Both the position numbers and the translations under genes were made by a program. The notes under the pieces were generated by a model that saw only the letters and a list, made by a program, of their open reading frames with translations, did no database searches and had not been told where the DNA came from. Below, piece by piece: positions 1 to 7,513 of a DNA stretch of 64,000 nt (the stretch's first letter is position 1; every line of letters begins with the position of its first letter). The DNA comes from Methylohalobius crimeensis 10Ki (GTDB taxonomy: Bacteria > Pseudomonadota > Gammaproteobacteria > Methylococcales > Methylothermaceae). Location: positions 2,077,001 through 2,141,000 of the forward strand of contig NZ_ATXB01000001.1 of NCBI RefSeq assembly GCF_000421465.1, given 5' to 3'.

Positions 1-117
1 GGAAAGCCCATTCTCCACAACGTGGAGGATGCGGTGGCGACCTTCATGACCTGCGGGCTGGATATTCTGGTCATCGAAGATTATCTGTTTTTGAAACCCC
101 ATGTGGAATCCCTCTGA
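1..117 (+). CDS. Carbamoyltransferase, C-terminal fragment (5' end outside window)
   Basis: Only the last 38 codons are present, read in frame from base 1 to the TGA at 115-117. The fragment has the usual tail of NodU/CmcH-type carbamoyltransferases: the GKPI.HNVEDA stretch, then a Phe-rich helix and LDILVIEDYLFLKP. In that family this segment closes the C-terminal domain that binds carbamoyl phosphate. These enzymes carbamoylate sugars or natural-product hydroxyls. The next gene starts inside it at base 101, so the two are probably translationally coupled. Substrate cannot be inferred from this piece. Confidence 0.72.
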   Translation, partial: GKPILHNVEDAVATFMTCGLDILVIEDYLFLKPHVESL

Positions 118-1999
118 AGCCGAGATAGATTGGCTGCGTTCCCTCTTCGACCCCCTGGAAGACCCGGGACCGCCCAATTGGCCCGCTGCGCCGGAAGGAC
201 CTCTTATCGAACGATGGCAAAGCTGGTTTGCCCCCGTCGGAAGGTGGGAAGGCAGTTGGCTGGACGGCGTCGTAACCCTGGCCAACGCCCACACCGAAAG
301 GGGAGCGGCACTACTGCGCTTGCAAGTGGCGATGGAAACAGCGGCAGCCGACCGGCGGCAAATCTTTAGGTCGGTAGGCGGCAACCCCTCGCCGGCTCTG
401 CAGGAAGACCTTGCTTGGCTGACCGCTCTGGAGCGCCGGGGCGAGTTATTTCTGCCGGAAATCCTCGGGATCACCCTGGCCCATGCCCGAATGGGCGGCG
501 GGATGTTCAGCTTCGGCCGCGCAAAACCGCCGACTCGAAATACTCCGGAAGAGACTCGAAGCGCTGCGGAGCAGAATTACCTCGAGGTGAAAGCGATGGC
601 GGAAGCCTGTTTAGGGCCCGGAATAAACCCGGACCGGCTCGCCGCAGGATCGGCTTTCTACCATCGCCGCAGCCGCGCCTGGCTTGCCGCTTGGGAAGGC
701 ATTTCTTCCGATCCGCGCCGGCAGGCGCTTGCCCTTTTGCGGGAAAAAGCCCGCTACGGCAAAGGTTTGCATGATCGAATCCGTCTCAAAGGACGCAGTC
801 TGGACGACTGGTTGGAGGCGTTGGCGGACGGAAAAGAAACGAGCTTCCCCGATGTTTTTCCAAATTCTTCCCTTGGCAGGCATTTTTTAAATCAGACGCT
901 CGCATTCGGAGGGCCCATGTTCGGCGTATTCAGCCACGAAGAACAGGCCATTCTACGTCGCTGGCTGGAATGGGAAGAAACGTCCGATGCAACCCCCGCT
1001 CTCGGCAAACCGCCGCTTCCCACAACCGAAAATCCCATTCCCGCCGCGCCTTCCGTCTCACCGACTCGAAGAGCTGCGGAGCAGAAACCTTCCCGGCAGG
1101 CAAAACTCTCTCCCCCTCTCCTCTATCACCGGCTCTTGCATCCGGACCGATTTCCCCACAGCCTGCCGGCGGCCCGTCGTTACGTGCGAAAGATTCTGGC
1201 CCGCGCCGGCAGAGGTAAACTCCCTTTTTCCTACACGCCGGAAGCTTTTTGCCAATGGATGGAAGACACCTACGCAGAACGGATAGGCCCCGCCCCCGCT
1301 CGGACCTATCCGCTTCTATCCCAACCCTCTTACCGCTGGGGCATCGAGCAACTCGCGCCGGCGATTCTCGTGGACGGAAGCTGGCTGGCCAATACCTTGG
1401 CTTTAGCACGGACCTACCCCAGGGTGGGGCGGCCCTTGTGGAAAATCTTCCGAGATGAACTAGGGGACGGCGAAACCTGCCGCAACCACGCCAATGTCTA
1501 TCGGAAACTCCTCAAGCAGGCAAATATTTCCCTGCCACCTTTCGATTCGGAAGCTTTCATCCATCACCGGGGATTCGTGCTTGGGGCGTTCGATATGCCC
1601 GCCTATTTGCTGGCCATCGGCCGCCTTCCCCACGCTTTCCTGCCCGAACTGCTCGGCCTGAACCTCGCCATCGAGCTGAGCGGCCTGGGCCAGACCTATC
1701 GGCGCTTGGCCAGGGAAATGGAGTATCACGGCTTCGATGCCACCATCGTTCGTCTGCATCAATCCATCGATAACCTCGCCTCGGGCCACGCCGCCCTGGC
1801 GCGCGATGCAATCATCGCCCATTTGGAAACAATGGATCGAGGCGGAGAGGAAACGGTCCCACGGCAATGGCGCCGGATCTGGACCGGCTATCGTTCGCTT
1901 CGCATCGCCTCCCGGCGCTTCGCCTGGGCACTGGTCATCGGTTGGGGATGGCGTTTCGGTCTGCGGGAGCGATTCTTGGGTCGGACGCCTCTCCCATGA
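101..1999 (+). CDS. Iron-containing redox enzyme-like protein (heme-oxygenase-like diiron fold)
   Basis: A 632-residue protein. Its C-terminal third resembles the heme-oxygenase-like diiron (HDO, 'iron-containing redox enzyme') family: an ELLGLNLAIEL helix at about 517-530 followed by H553, D557 and H563 in LHQSIDNLASGH, the spacing expected of metal ligands on a long helix. Members of this fold oxidise, desaturate or cleave amine or fatty-acid substrates using O2. The protein is much longer than the usual 220-350 residues. The first 300 residues may hold a second divergent helical domain, then a Pro-rich linker at about 310-340. Its start lies 17 bases inside the carbamoyltransferase gene, suggesting a shared pathway. 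The 3' end overlaps the convergent glycosyltransferase by 65 bases. Family assignment is from motif recognition; substrate unknown. Confidence 0.62.
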   Translation: MWNPSEAEIDWLRSLFDPLEDPGPPNWPAAPEGPLIERWQSWFAPVGRWEGSWLDGVVTLANAHTERGAALLRLQVAMETAAADRRQIFRSVGGNPSPALQEDLAWLTALERRGELFLPEILGITLAHARMGGGMFSFGRAKPPTRNTPEETRSAAEQNYLEVKAMAEACLGPGINPDRLAAGSAFYHRRSRAWLAAWEGISSDPRRQALALLREKARYGKGLHDRIRLKGRSLDDWLEALADGKETSFPDVFPNSSLGRHFLNQTLAFGGPMFGVFSHEEQAILRRWLEWEETSDATPALGKPPLPTTENPIPAAPSVSPTRRAAEQKPSRQAKLSPPLLYHRLLHPDRFPHSLPAARRYVRKILARAGRGKLPFSYTPEAFCQWMEDTYAERIGPAPARTYPLLSQPSYRWGIEQLAPAILVDGSWLANTLALARTYPRVGRPLWKIFRDELGDGETCRNHANVYRKLLKQANISLPPFDSEAFIHHRGFVLGAFDMPAYLLAIGRLPHAFLPELLGLNLAIELSGLGQTYRRLAREMEYHGFDATIVRLHQSIDNLASGHAALARDAIIAHLETMDRGGEETVPRQWRRIWTGYRSLRIASRRFAWALVIGWGWRFGLRERFLGRTPLP

Positions 2000-3005
2000 G
2001 CGCCAAGCAGATTGCCCGCCAGCGCCGGAAAACCGCTTCCCAAGAAAGCGGCGTCGGTAATTCCCGGTAGCCTTTTCGCCAAATCCATCGGGGCTTCGGG
2101 GTTTCAAACATCTTCCTGAACGCTTGGGCGAAACCGAAGCGATCGCCGGGCTCCACCAGCCATCCGCTGCATCCGGGTCTCACCCAGCGCGACGCCTCTC
2201 CCACCCGAGTCGAGAGGATAGGCACCCGCCGCGCCGCCGCCTCCGCCAAGGCCATCCCGAAACTTTCGAAACGGCTCGGAAAGAGAAACCAATCGGCCGC
2301 ATCCAACAGCCTGATTACCCGCTCAGGCGGCAGCGTTCCATGTTGAATCACCCGCCCGGCAAGCCCCAAGCGACGGATTTTTCCTTGCAGGCGCAGGGCA
2401 TGGCCCGGGTCGAATCCGGCCGAACCGACCCAATGCCAGCGCCACCGATAGCGGCGCAATCCCGCCAAAACTTGCAACAGTTCCGAATAACCTTTGGCAG
2501 GCAAGAGATTGGCCACCGTCACCAACTCTGTCCTGTCCGAAACAAAGGCGGGACGGGGCAGAGAAGCTAAAAAGCGCCCATCCACCCCCGGCTCGCAGAC
2601 CACGACCTTCGCCTCTGGACGCAACCGCCGCGCGGGTTCCACCAGACCCGCCCCGGTGGCTACCACCCAGTCCACGTGCGCCAAGGCTCGGGATTCGATC
2701 GCCTGAAGCGCTTGGCGCCGGGCGGGAGAAAGCCCCGGATCCAAGGAAGGCAGATAGTGAAGCAATAAGGCGTGGACGGACCCTTGGGGCAAGGATCGTT
2801 CGGCCAGATAAGGCATGAACAGGCTGTCCCAAAATATCAGCTTTGCCGAAGGCAATTTTCGATCCGATAACACCCACCCTAGCAGGGGAAAGCGGTCACG
2901 CCTGGCCTGCGCCAGCAAGGCGAAGTTGTAACGATGCCCTCCCGAAGGAAGGCGCCAGGGAGGATGGACGAGCAGGACTTGGGGCGCCGTATTGCTTGAA
3001 ATCAT
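1935..3005 (-). CDS. Glycosyltransferase family 4 (GT-B fold)
   Basis: A 356-residue soluble glycosyltransferase. The second Rossmann domain carries the typical nucleotide-sugar site: VTVANLLPAKGYSELL near residue 165, then FPSRFESFGMALAEAAARRVPIL around 255-280 with the retaining EX7E motif (E of ESFG and E of AEA), followed by GEASRWVRPGCSGWLVEPGD. The start gives a short N-terminus running directly into VLLVHPPWRLPSGGHRYNF, an ordinary GT4 beginning. It is transcribed away from the CDP-alcohol phosphatidyltransferase only 23 bases off, and its tail overlaps the diiron-protein gene. A donor such as a UDP- or GDP-sugar is expected, but the acceptor is unknown. Confidence 0.85.
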   Translation of the reverse strand: MISSNTAPQVLLVHPPWRLPSGGHRYNFALLAQARRDRFPLLGWVLSDRKLPSAKLIFWDSLFMPYLAERSLPQGSVHALLLHYLPSLDPGLSPARRQALQAIESRALAHVDWVVATGAGLVEPARRLRPEAKVVVCEPGVDGRFLASLPRPAFVSDRTELVTVANLLPAKGYSELLQVLAGLRRYRWRWHWVGSAGFDPGHALRLQGKIRRLGLAGRVIQHGTLPPERVIRLLDAADWFLFPSRFESFGMALAEAAARRVPILSTRVGEASRWVRPGCSGWLVEPGDRFGFAQAFRKMFETPKPRWIWRKGYRELPTPLSWEAVFRRWRAICLALMGEASDPRIAPADRNAIPNR

Positions 3006-3022
3006 ACAAGTATCAGTATAAT
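2996..3022 (+). promoter_or_regulatory. Candidate promoter with perfect -10, close to the start codon
   Basis: A perfect TATAAT lies at 3017-3022, with TTGAAA at 2996-3001 (15-base spacer) or TTGCTT at 2992-2997 (19-base spacer). The -10 is only six bases upstream of the ATG at 3029, so a transcript starting at normal distance would begin at or near the start codon. No Shine-Dalgarno sequence is visible between. The call depends on the 3029 start being correct. Confidence 0.4.
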
Positions 3023-3028
3023 CGGCCC

Positions 3029-3766
3029 ATGAGCTTTCCCATAAACGTCCGCTGTTCCGCCGAGCCGACCGGCAGCAACGAGGACGAAAAATACCTGACC
3101 CATTGGAGTGAACTCCACGCGGCGCTGATGCTGGGAGGGGCGGCGAATCTGGTCGCCGGGATCGTCACCCTGTCCGCCCTGGCGATCCTTGCCGGTTTTT
3201 CCTTTGCCTTGCTGATTTGGCAGGGACGGCGGCGGTGGACGTCGGAACAGGTATTCGGTTGCGCCAACTGGGTCACCCTGCTGCGTCTGACGGGAATTTT
3301 AGTCATGCTTGCCACCGCTGCGACCGGTCTCGGCGCGGTGGGCACGGCGTTTCTCCTCTGGACGCTCGACGGTCTCGATGGCTGGCTCGCCAAGCGTCAT
3401 CGGAAAGTTTCTTCCTTCGGTGATCTTTTCGACAAGGAAACCGATGCCTTTTTCACCTTGAGCCTGACCGTGTTGCTTTACCAAGCCGTCGGCATGCCCG
3501 CCTGGATCATGCTCGGCGGCCTGCTGCGTTACGCTTTCGTTTTAATTCTGAAGACGGGGCGACGCAAGACCAGCGATCTCCCGCCCCTACGCTTCGCCCG
3601 CCCGATTGGAGCGCTTGCCATGGCGGGTTTGATTCTGGGACTCAAGCCCATGCCGCCAATTTATCATGGGGTCCTCGCGGTGCTGACCATCGCCCTGGGA
3701 ATTTCATTCCTGATCAGTTTCTGGGTCATTTTCCGAAAGTCGTCATGTCCGCCCGCAAACCGGTAA
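3029..3766 (+). CDS. CDP-alcohol phosphatidyltransferase family membrane protein
   Basis: A 245-residue integral membrane enzyme with about six hydrophobic segments. The family signature is present: DGLDGWLAKR followed by GDLFDKETD, i.e. D-x2-D-G-x2-A-(K for R)-x8-G-x3-D-x3-D. The usual Arg of the 'DGxxAR' element is Lys followed by Arg. Such enzymes move a phosphoalcohol from a CDP-linked donor to an alcohol acceptor in the membrane (phospholipid or inositol-phosphate head groups). The open frame continues upstream to 2843, but 3029 is chosen because upstream codons are antisense to the glycosyltransferase and unlike a membrane protein. It overlaps the next methyltransferase by 22 bases, so the pair is one operon. 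Confidence 0.82.
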   Translation: MSFPINVRCSAEPTGSNEDEKYLTHWSELHAALMLGGAANLVAGIVTLSALAILAGFSFALLIWQGRRRWTSEQVFGCANWVTLLRLTGILVMLATAATGLGAVGTAFLLWTLDGLDGWLAKRHRKVSSFGDLFDKETDAFFTLSLTVLLYQAVGMPAWIMLGGLLRYAFVLILKTGRRKTSDLPPLRFARPIGALAMAGLILGLKPMPPIYHGVLAVLTIALGISFLISFWVIFRKSSCPPANR

Positions 3767-4557
3767 CTATCCAAGGACCGGAGGACATCCGCGCCTTCTT
3801 CGACGACCTGGCGAGCGATTACCGCGACCTGCACGGCAATGCCGAGCGTCTGCTCCGGTATCGGTTGGGGGTCATCGAGCGCTTGCTGGGGGCCGTGCCG
3901 AGAACGGCTGAGAATGGTTCAAGGAGCCACGATGAAACGTCCTCTTGCAATAATACCCTGTTGGAAATCGGGTGCGGCAACGGCATGCATTTGTTCGCGC
4001 TGGCTCACCGCTTCCGGCGCTGCATCGGGGTGGACCTTTCCCCCAAGATGATCGCTGCGGCCGAATCGGTCCGCCGCATCCACCCCTTGCGCGAACGGAT
4101 CGAACTGTTCCCCGCCCCGGCCGAAACCTTGGAAGGGGTCCGGGATACCAGCGTCGATGTGGCGCTGTGCGTAGGCGTTTTGGAGCATATTCCGAACCAG
4201 GAAGCGGCGCTCTGCCAAATCAGGCGGGTGTTGAAGCCGGGAGGCGCATGCATCTGCCTGACCCCCAACGCCGGTTTTCTCTGGCATCGATGGGCGCCTC
4301 GGTTGGGACGGACCTGCCAATACTTGAGCACCGATCGCTTTCTGGATGCCGGCGAGGCCCGGCGGATGATTCGAGAGGCCGGTTTGGAGATGGCTCGGCT
4401 GGATTACTGGCGCTTCGTTCCTCGCGGCGATCTTTCCCCTCTCCTGGGATGGGGGTTGACCGTACTCGACTGGCCGGGGCGCTGGCTACATCTGGCCGTC
4501 CTGCGCGGCGGGTTGTGCTTCAAGGCCGTGCGGCGAGCATATCCAGTTGATGAATGA
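3745..4557 (+). CDS. Class I SAM-dependent methyltransferase
   Basis: A 270-residue Rossmann methyltransferase of the UbiE/Methyltransf_11 type. Motif I is LLEIGCGNGMH near residue 72, the acidic end of strand 2 is CIGVDLSPKM, motif II is DVALCVGVLEHIPN and motif III is VLKPGGACICLTPN. A variable loop lies between residues 50 and 70. It overlaps the CDP-alcohol phosphatidyltransferase gene by 22 bases, so translation is probably coupled and the substrate may be the same lipid or polyol intermediate. Its 3' end overlaps the convergent methyltransferase by 38 bases. Confidence 0.88.
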   Translation: MSARKPVTIQGPEDIRAFFDDLASDYRDLHGNAERLLRYRLGVIERLLGAVPRTAENGSRSHDETSSCNNTLLEIGCGNGMHLFALAHRFRRCIGVDLSPKMIAAAESVRRIHPLRERIELFPAPAETLEGVRDTSVDVALCVGVLEHIPNQEAALCQIRRVLKPGGACICLTPNAGFLWHRWAPRLGRTCQYLSTDRFLDAGEARRMIREAGLEMARLDYWRFVPRGDLSPLLGWGLTVLDWPGRWLHLAVLRGGLCFKAVRRAYPVDE

Positions 4558-5434
4558 TCAGCCCCAACCGCCCGGATCGCAGTTGATCCAGTCGCTCCCG
4601 GCGCCAACACGTCAATTTTCGTTCGGAAAATTGCCCCGAGGACCGGCCTTCGCCGTGAATCATTTCCAGCAGCGCGGCCAGCACCCCGGCATCGTCGCCC
4701 CGGTAGCTGTCTCGAATGGGTGTCAGATCCCAATCGGAACTGCCATAGGCGAGAATCCGCCAACCGCCGGCCGCCAACGCCCCATGGAGACGGCGACCAC
4801 TATAAGCGCCCCCCGTCGCTTCCCCTTGCCAGCGTCGATTTTCCATGGAACGGTCGTAGCAAGCCAACAACTCGGCTTCCAGCGCCGGGTCGGAATGGGC
4901 GGGAAACAGCGTGGTGCCAGCATCGTAGTTACAGGTAGCGTAGAACAACCCGCCGGGCGCCAGCCAAGCGGCGGCGCGGGCCAGAATTCGGGATGGCGGG
5001 ACCAGGTCCATGAAAGTATGGGCGCAGACCGCCCGGCACAGGGCCTTGGGTTCGAATTCAAGGCAATCGGCGCGGACGAAGCGAAACCGGCGCCGATACT
5101 CGGATCGCTCCGCCTCGAAACCCTCTTCGACCGCACGGCAATTCCAATCCGCCGACGTCAGCGCCTCCCGGCAACGGTCGATCGCGACCTCCACCAAAGC
5201 AGCTTCGCGCTCCACGCCCGTCAAAACCATATCGGGATTGGAAGCGGCCAAGGCCAAGCGCCGCATCATGGCCCCGGTGCCGGTGCCCAGATCCACCACC
5301 TCGGCATCGGGATAGGGAACAAGCGCCTGCAGAAAGTTTTCCCATACTTCCGGGTTGAGGCTGCGGCGGTCGAGGAGCGCCTTGGCTTCCAGATAATCCG
5401 CCAATTCAGCCGCCGTCATAGGCCGTCCAGGCAT
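4520..5434 (-). CDS. Class I SAM-dependent methyltransferase, end of the pterin-type operon
   Basis: A 304-residue protein with a class I SAM-binding core: AEVVDLGTGTGAMMRR (motif I, about residue 45), VLTGVERE, RFVRADCLEF and CAHTFMDLVPPSRIL, then WLAPGGLFYATCNYD. It is not closely similar to the other methyltransferase here. An ATG five codons in (5419) would shorten the overlap with the upstream PTPS-like gene (29 bases as called). The overlap makes it the last gene of the run cytochrome c', diheme cytochrome, RibD-like, MDR, PTPS-like, methyltransferase. The product may be a methylated pterin- or pyrimidine-derived small molecule, which is inference from context. Confidence 0.85.
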   Translation of the reverse strand: MPGRPMTAAELADYLEAKALLDRRSLNPEVWENFLQALVPYPDAEVVDLGTGTGAMMRRLALAASNPDMVLTGVEREAALVEVAIDRCREALTSADWNCRAVEEGFEAERSEYRRRFRFVRADCLEFEPKALCRAVCAHTFMDLVPPSRILARAAAWLAPGGLFYATCNYDAGTTLFPAHSDPALEAELLACYDRSMENRRWQGEATGGAYSGRRLHGALAAGGWRILAYGSSDWDLTPIRDSYRGDDAGVLAALLEMIHGEGRSSGQFSERKLTCWRRERLDQLRSGRLGLIIHQLDMLAARP

Positions 5435-5777
5435 TGGCGTTTTCCCACATCCGCACTTCCAGGCGGATATTTTTCAAATCCAGGCGGTCCTGCAAATGCT
5501 CCCAGACGATTCGGCAGAAATGTTCGAGGCTGGGGTTGAGACCGGAAAATTCCTCCAAGTCGTTGAGACAGCGGTCGCCGAAACGGCCAAGCATGTGGTC
5601 CAGCGCCTCCTCCACTTGGGTGATATCCACCAGATAGCCGTGCCGGTCGAGATTTTCGCCGCTTAGCCGTACCTCCAGCCGATAAGGGTGACTATGACGC
5701 AGGTTTTCGGGGCCGAAATCGCCACCCACCAGGTAATGCTGGGCGATGAAATCACGGCTGACACCGAGTTGATACAT
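5406..5777 (-). CDS. 6-pyruvoyl-tetrahydropterin synthase / QueD-like protein
   Basis: A 123-residue T-fold protein of the PTPS/QueD family. Zinc ligands are visible as H14 (QHYL), H28 and H30 (RHSHPY), followed by the strand YRLEVRLSGENLD and by YLVDITQVEEALDHML. The NPSLEHF element near residue 80 matches the conserved NPT/S-x-E segment that anchors the pterin. Where QueD enzymes have a catalytic Cys four residues before the first His of HxH, this protein has E24. Glu there recalls the PTPS-III paralogues that form 6-hydroxymethyl-dihydropterin. It lies 12 bases after the MDR oxidoreductase and overlaps the following methyltransferase. A queuosine role is unlikely in this context. Confidence 0.85.
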   Translation of the reverse strand: MYQLGVSRDFIAQHYLVGGDFGPENLRHSHPYRLEVRLSGENLDRHGYLVDITQVEEALDHMLGRFGDRCLNDLEEFSGLNPSLEHFCRIVWEHLQDRLDLKNIRLEVRMWENANAWTAYDGG

Positions 5778-5789
5778 GGCTCCTCTCCC

Positions 5790-6782
5790 TCAATAGAAAA
5801 ACACGGGTTGCAGGGTATCCTCAAGGCTTTCAAAAGCTTGCTGAGCCTCCTCCAGGGGAAAACGCCGGCTGATCCAACGCGCAGGTTGGATTTTCCGAAG
5901 CATGTCCCAAGCCAAGCGGTAGCGGCGCGCCTTGGACCAACGACCGCCGATTGCCGGGTCCAGGGTGCTGACCTGGCTGGCGAGGAGCCGGATGCGGCTG
6001 CGATGAAAGCGCCCTCCCAAGGTCAAAGGAAGCGGTTGGCCGTACCACGATCCAATCACAACCCGACCGGCGAAACCGGTCAAATCGATCGCCTGCTGCA
6101 GCCCTTGCATGTTTCCGGAAAGTTCGATGGCCACATCGACCCCCTCTTCCAATGACCGTTTACAGGCATTCCAATCCCCGGGGTCGAGCGGATCGACCGT
6201 TTCCGCGCCCAAGCGGGTCCCCTCCGCTCTCCGCGCGGCGACGGGTTCCGCCGCCATCAGTCGATCCAAGGGAAAGCGTTTCAATATCGCCGTCGTCAGC
6301 AGACCCACGATGCCCAGCCCGAATACCGCCGCCCGCTCTCCCGCCAAGGGGGCCGCGTCTTGGACGAAATTGAGGGCCGATTCCATGTTGGGAAGAAACA
6401 TGGCATCCTCCGTCGTCAAATCCTCCGGAACCGCCAGACATTCCTCCAGGGGCACTACGACCCGGGATTGATGGGGATGGAAGGCGAACAAACGCCGTCC
6501 CCGCCAGGCCGTCTCCACTCCCGCCCCGGTCTCGATCACCTCCCCCACCAGAGCATAACCGTAGGGAAAGGGATGGCGAAAACTGCCGCTCAAGCTGGCA
6601 AGGGTCTCGTCCAAGGGCAGGTCCTCGGATAAGCGGCCGGAAAACACCAACCCCTCCGTCCCCGGGCTGATGGCCGAACAAAGACTGCGTAGTACCACTT
6701 GCCCGGCCCCCGGCGGCGGCAATGTCCGTTCAACCACTTCCACCTTGCCGGGCGCGGTGTGCAGCAAAACGTGCGTGTTCAT
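5790..6782 (-). CDS. MDR-family oxidoreductase (zinc-type alcohol dehydrogenase-like, BchC-like)
   Basis: A 330-residue medium-chain dehydrogenase/reductase. The N-terminal GroES-like half reads CSAISPGTEGLVFSG, and the NAD(P)-binding half has AAVFGLGIVGLLTTAILK. Catalytic-zinc enzymes have GHE in strand 4, but here it is YGYALVGEV, so the His/Glu zinc ligands are missing and a zinc-independent reaction is likely, as in BchC-like members. The start ATG at 6782 overlaps the stop of the RibD-like gene (ATGA), giving translational coupling. Open frame further upstream is antisense-like and is not included. The substrate is probably a product of the PTPS-like and RibD-like enzymes encoded beside it, which is an inference. 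Confidence 0.85.
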   Translation of the reverse strand: MNTHVLLHTAPGKVEVVERTLPPPGAGQVVLRSLCSAISPGTEGLVFSGRLSEDLPLDETLASLSGSFRHPFPYGYALVGEVIETGAGVETAWRGRRLFAFHPHQSRVVVPLEECLAVPEDLTTEDAMFLPNMESALNFVQDAAPLAGERAAVFGLGIVGLLTTAILKRFPLDRLMAAEPVAARRAEGTRLGAETVDPLDPGDWNACKRSLEEGVDVAIELSGNMQGLQQAIDLTGFAGRVVIGSWYGQPLPLTLGGRFHRSRIRLLASQVSTLDPAIGGRWSKARRYRLAWDMLRKIQPARWISRRFPLEEAQQAFESLEDTLQPVFFY

Positions 6783-7507
6783 GGCCCGGCGGCGATTCTG
6801 CCCAGGACAACCAAATCGGCATCCAGGCGCTGGTAGCGGCAATTGACCAGCGGCACCGGCAGCGGCGCCTCGAGCGCTTTGACCCCGCCCAGAAAACGCG
6901 GCGCCAAGGTCAGAACGCAGTAGTCCACCAAATGCTGATGCAAAAACGCCTGAATGACGCAAGCGCCGCCCTCAACCATCAGGGTGCCGATTTCGTGACG
7001 GGCGAGGCAACGCAATACCGCCACCAGATCCAAGCGACCGGGTTCGGTTTCCGGCACCCTAAACAGCCGCACCCCCGCCGATTCAAGCCGTCTCTGGTGC
7101 GCCGCCGGCGCTTCGTAGGAAGTAAAAATCCACGGACGCTTGCGGGAAAATGCCAATACCCGCGCCGTTTCCGGAAAACGCAATCGACTGTCCAGAATCA
7201 CCGGCCGGGGATCGTCGCCCGCCACGTAACGCACATTGAGCCGAGGATCGTCCGCCAGGATCGTCTCCACGCCCACCAGCAGCGCTTGGTGGCAGGCCCG
7301 GAGCGCGTGGGTCATTTCCAAGGATGCGCGGCAACTCAGCGCGCACGGCCGGCCCGGCTCGGAGGCGATGCTGCCGTCCAGGCTCTGAGCGTAACTAAGC
7401 GTGACGAAGGGGCGGTTGACGGCATGCAGACTATGCCGGAGCTGCTGCTGCCGAAGAGGACGCAGGAAAGCCAGATGCTCTGGAAATTGGAATTCCATTC
7501 GATCCAT
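6779..7507 (-). CDS. RibD C-terminal-type (dihydrofolate-reductase-like) reductase
   Basis: A 242-residue stand-alone reductase domain of the RibD/HTP family, without the deaminase half of true RibD. Diagnostic segments are FVTLSYAQSLDGSIA near residue 34, LLVGVETILADDPRLNVR near 77-94, PRPVILDSRLRFP and IGTLMVEGGACVIQAFL near 172-190. Family members use NADPH to reduce a ribosylamino-pyrimidine or a dihydropterin-like ring. It starts six bases after the diheme cytochrome gene and shares ATGA with the MDR gene. With PTPS-like and MDR partners, a role in a pterin- or pyrimidine-derived cofactor or metabolite is more likely than riboflavin synthesis. Confidence 0.87.
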   Translation of the reverse strand: MDRMEFQFPEHLAFLRPLRQQQLRHSLHAVNRPFVTLSYAQSLDGSIASEPGRPCALSCRASLEMTHALRACHQALLVGVETILADDPRLNVRYVAGDDPRPVILDSRLRFPETARVLAFSRKRPWIFTSYEAPAAHQRRLESAGVRLFRVPETEPGRLDLVAVLRCLARHEIGTLMVEGGACVIQAFLHQHLVDYCVLTLAPRFLGGVKALEAPLPVPLVNCRYQRLDADLVVLGRIAAGP

Positions 7508-7513
7508 CAGCGA

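Noticed and set aside
2843-3028. Upstream extension of the CDP-alcohol phosphatidyltransferase gene
   Set aside because: These codons are antisense to the glycosyltransferase and hydrophilic; the family starts near the ATG at 3029.
6779-7507. Riboflavin synthesis gene ribD
   Set aside because: The deaminase half is missing and no other rib gene is near.
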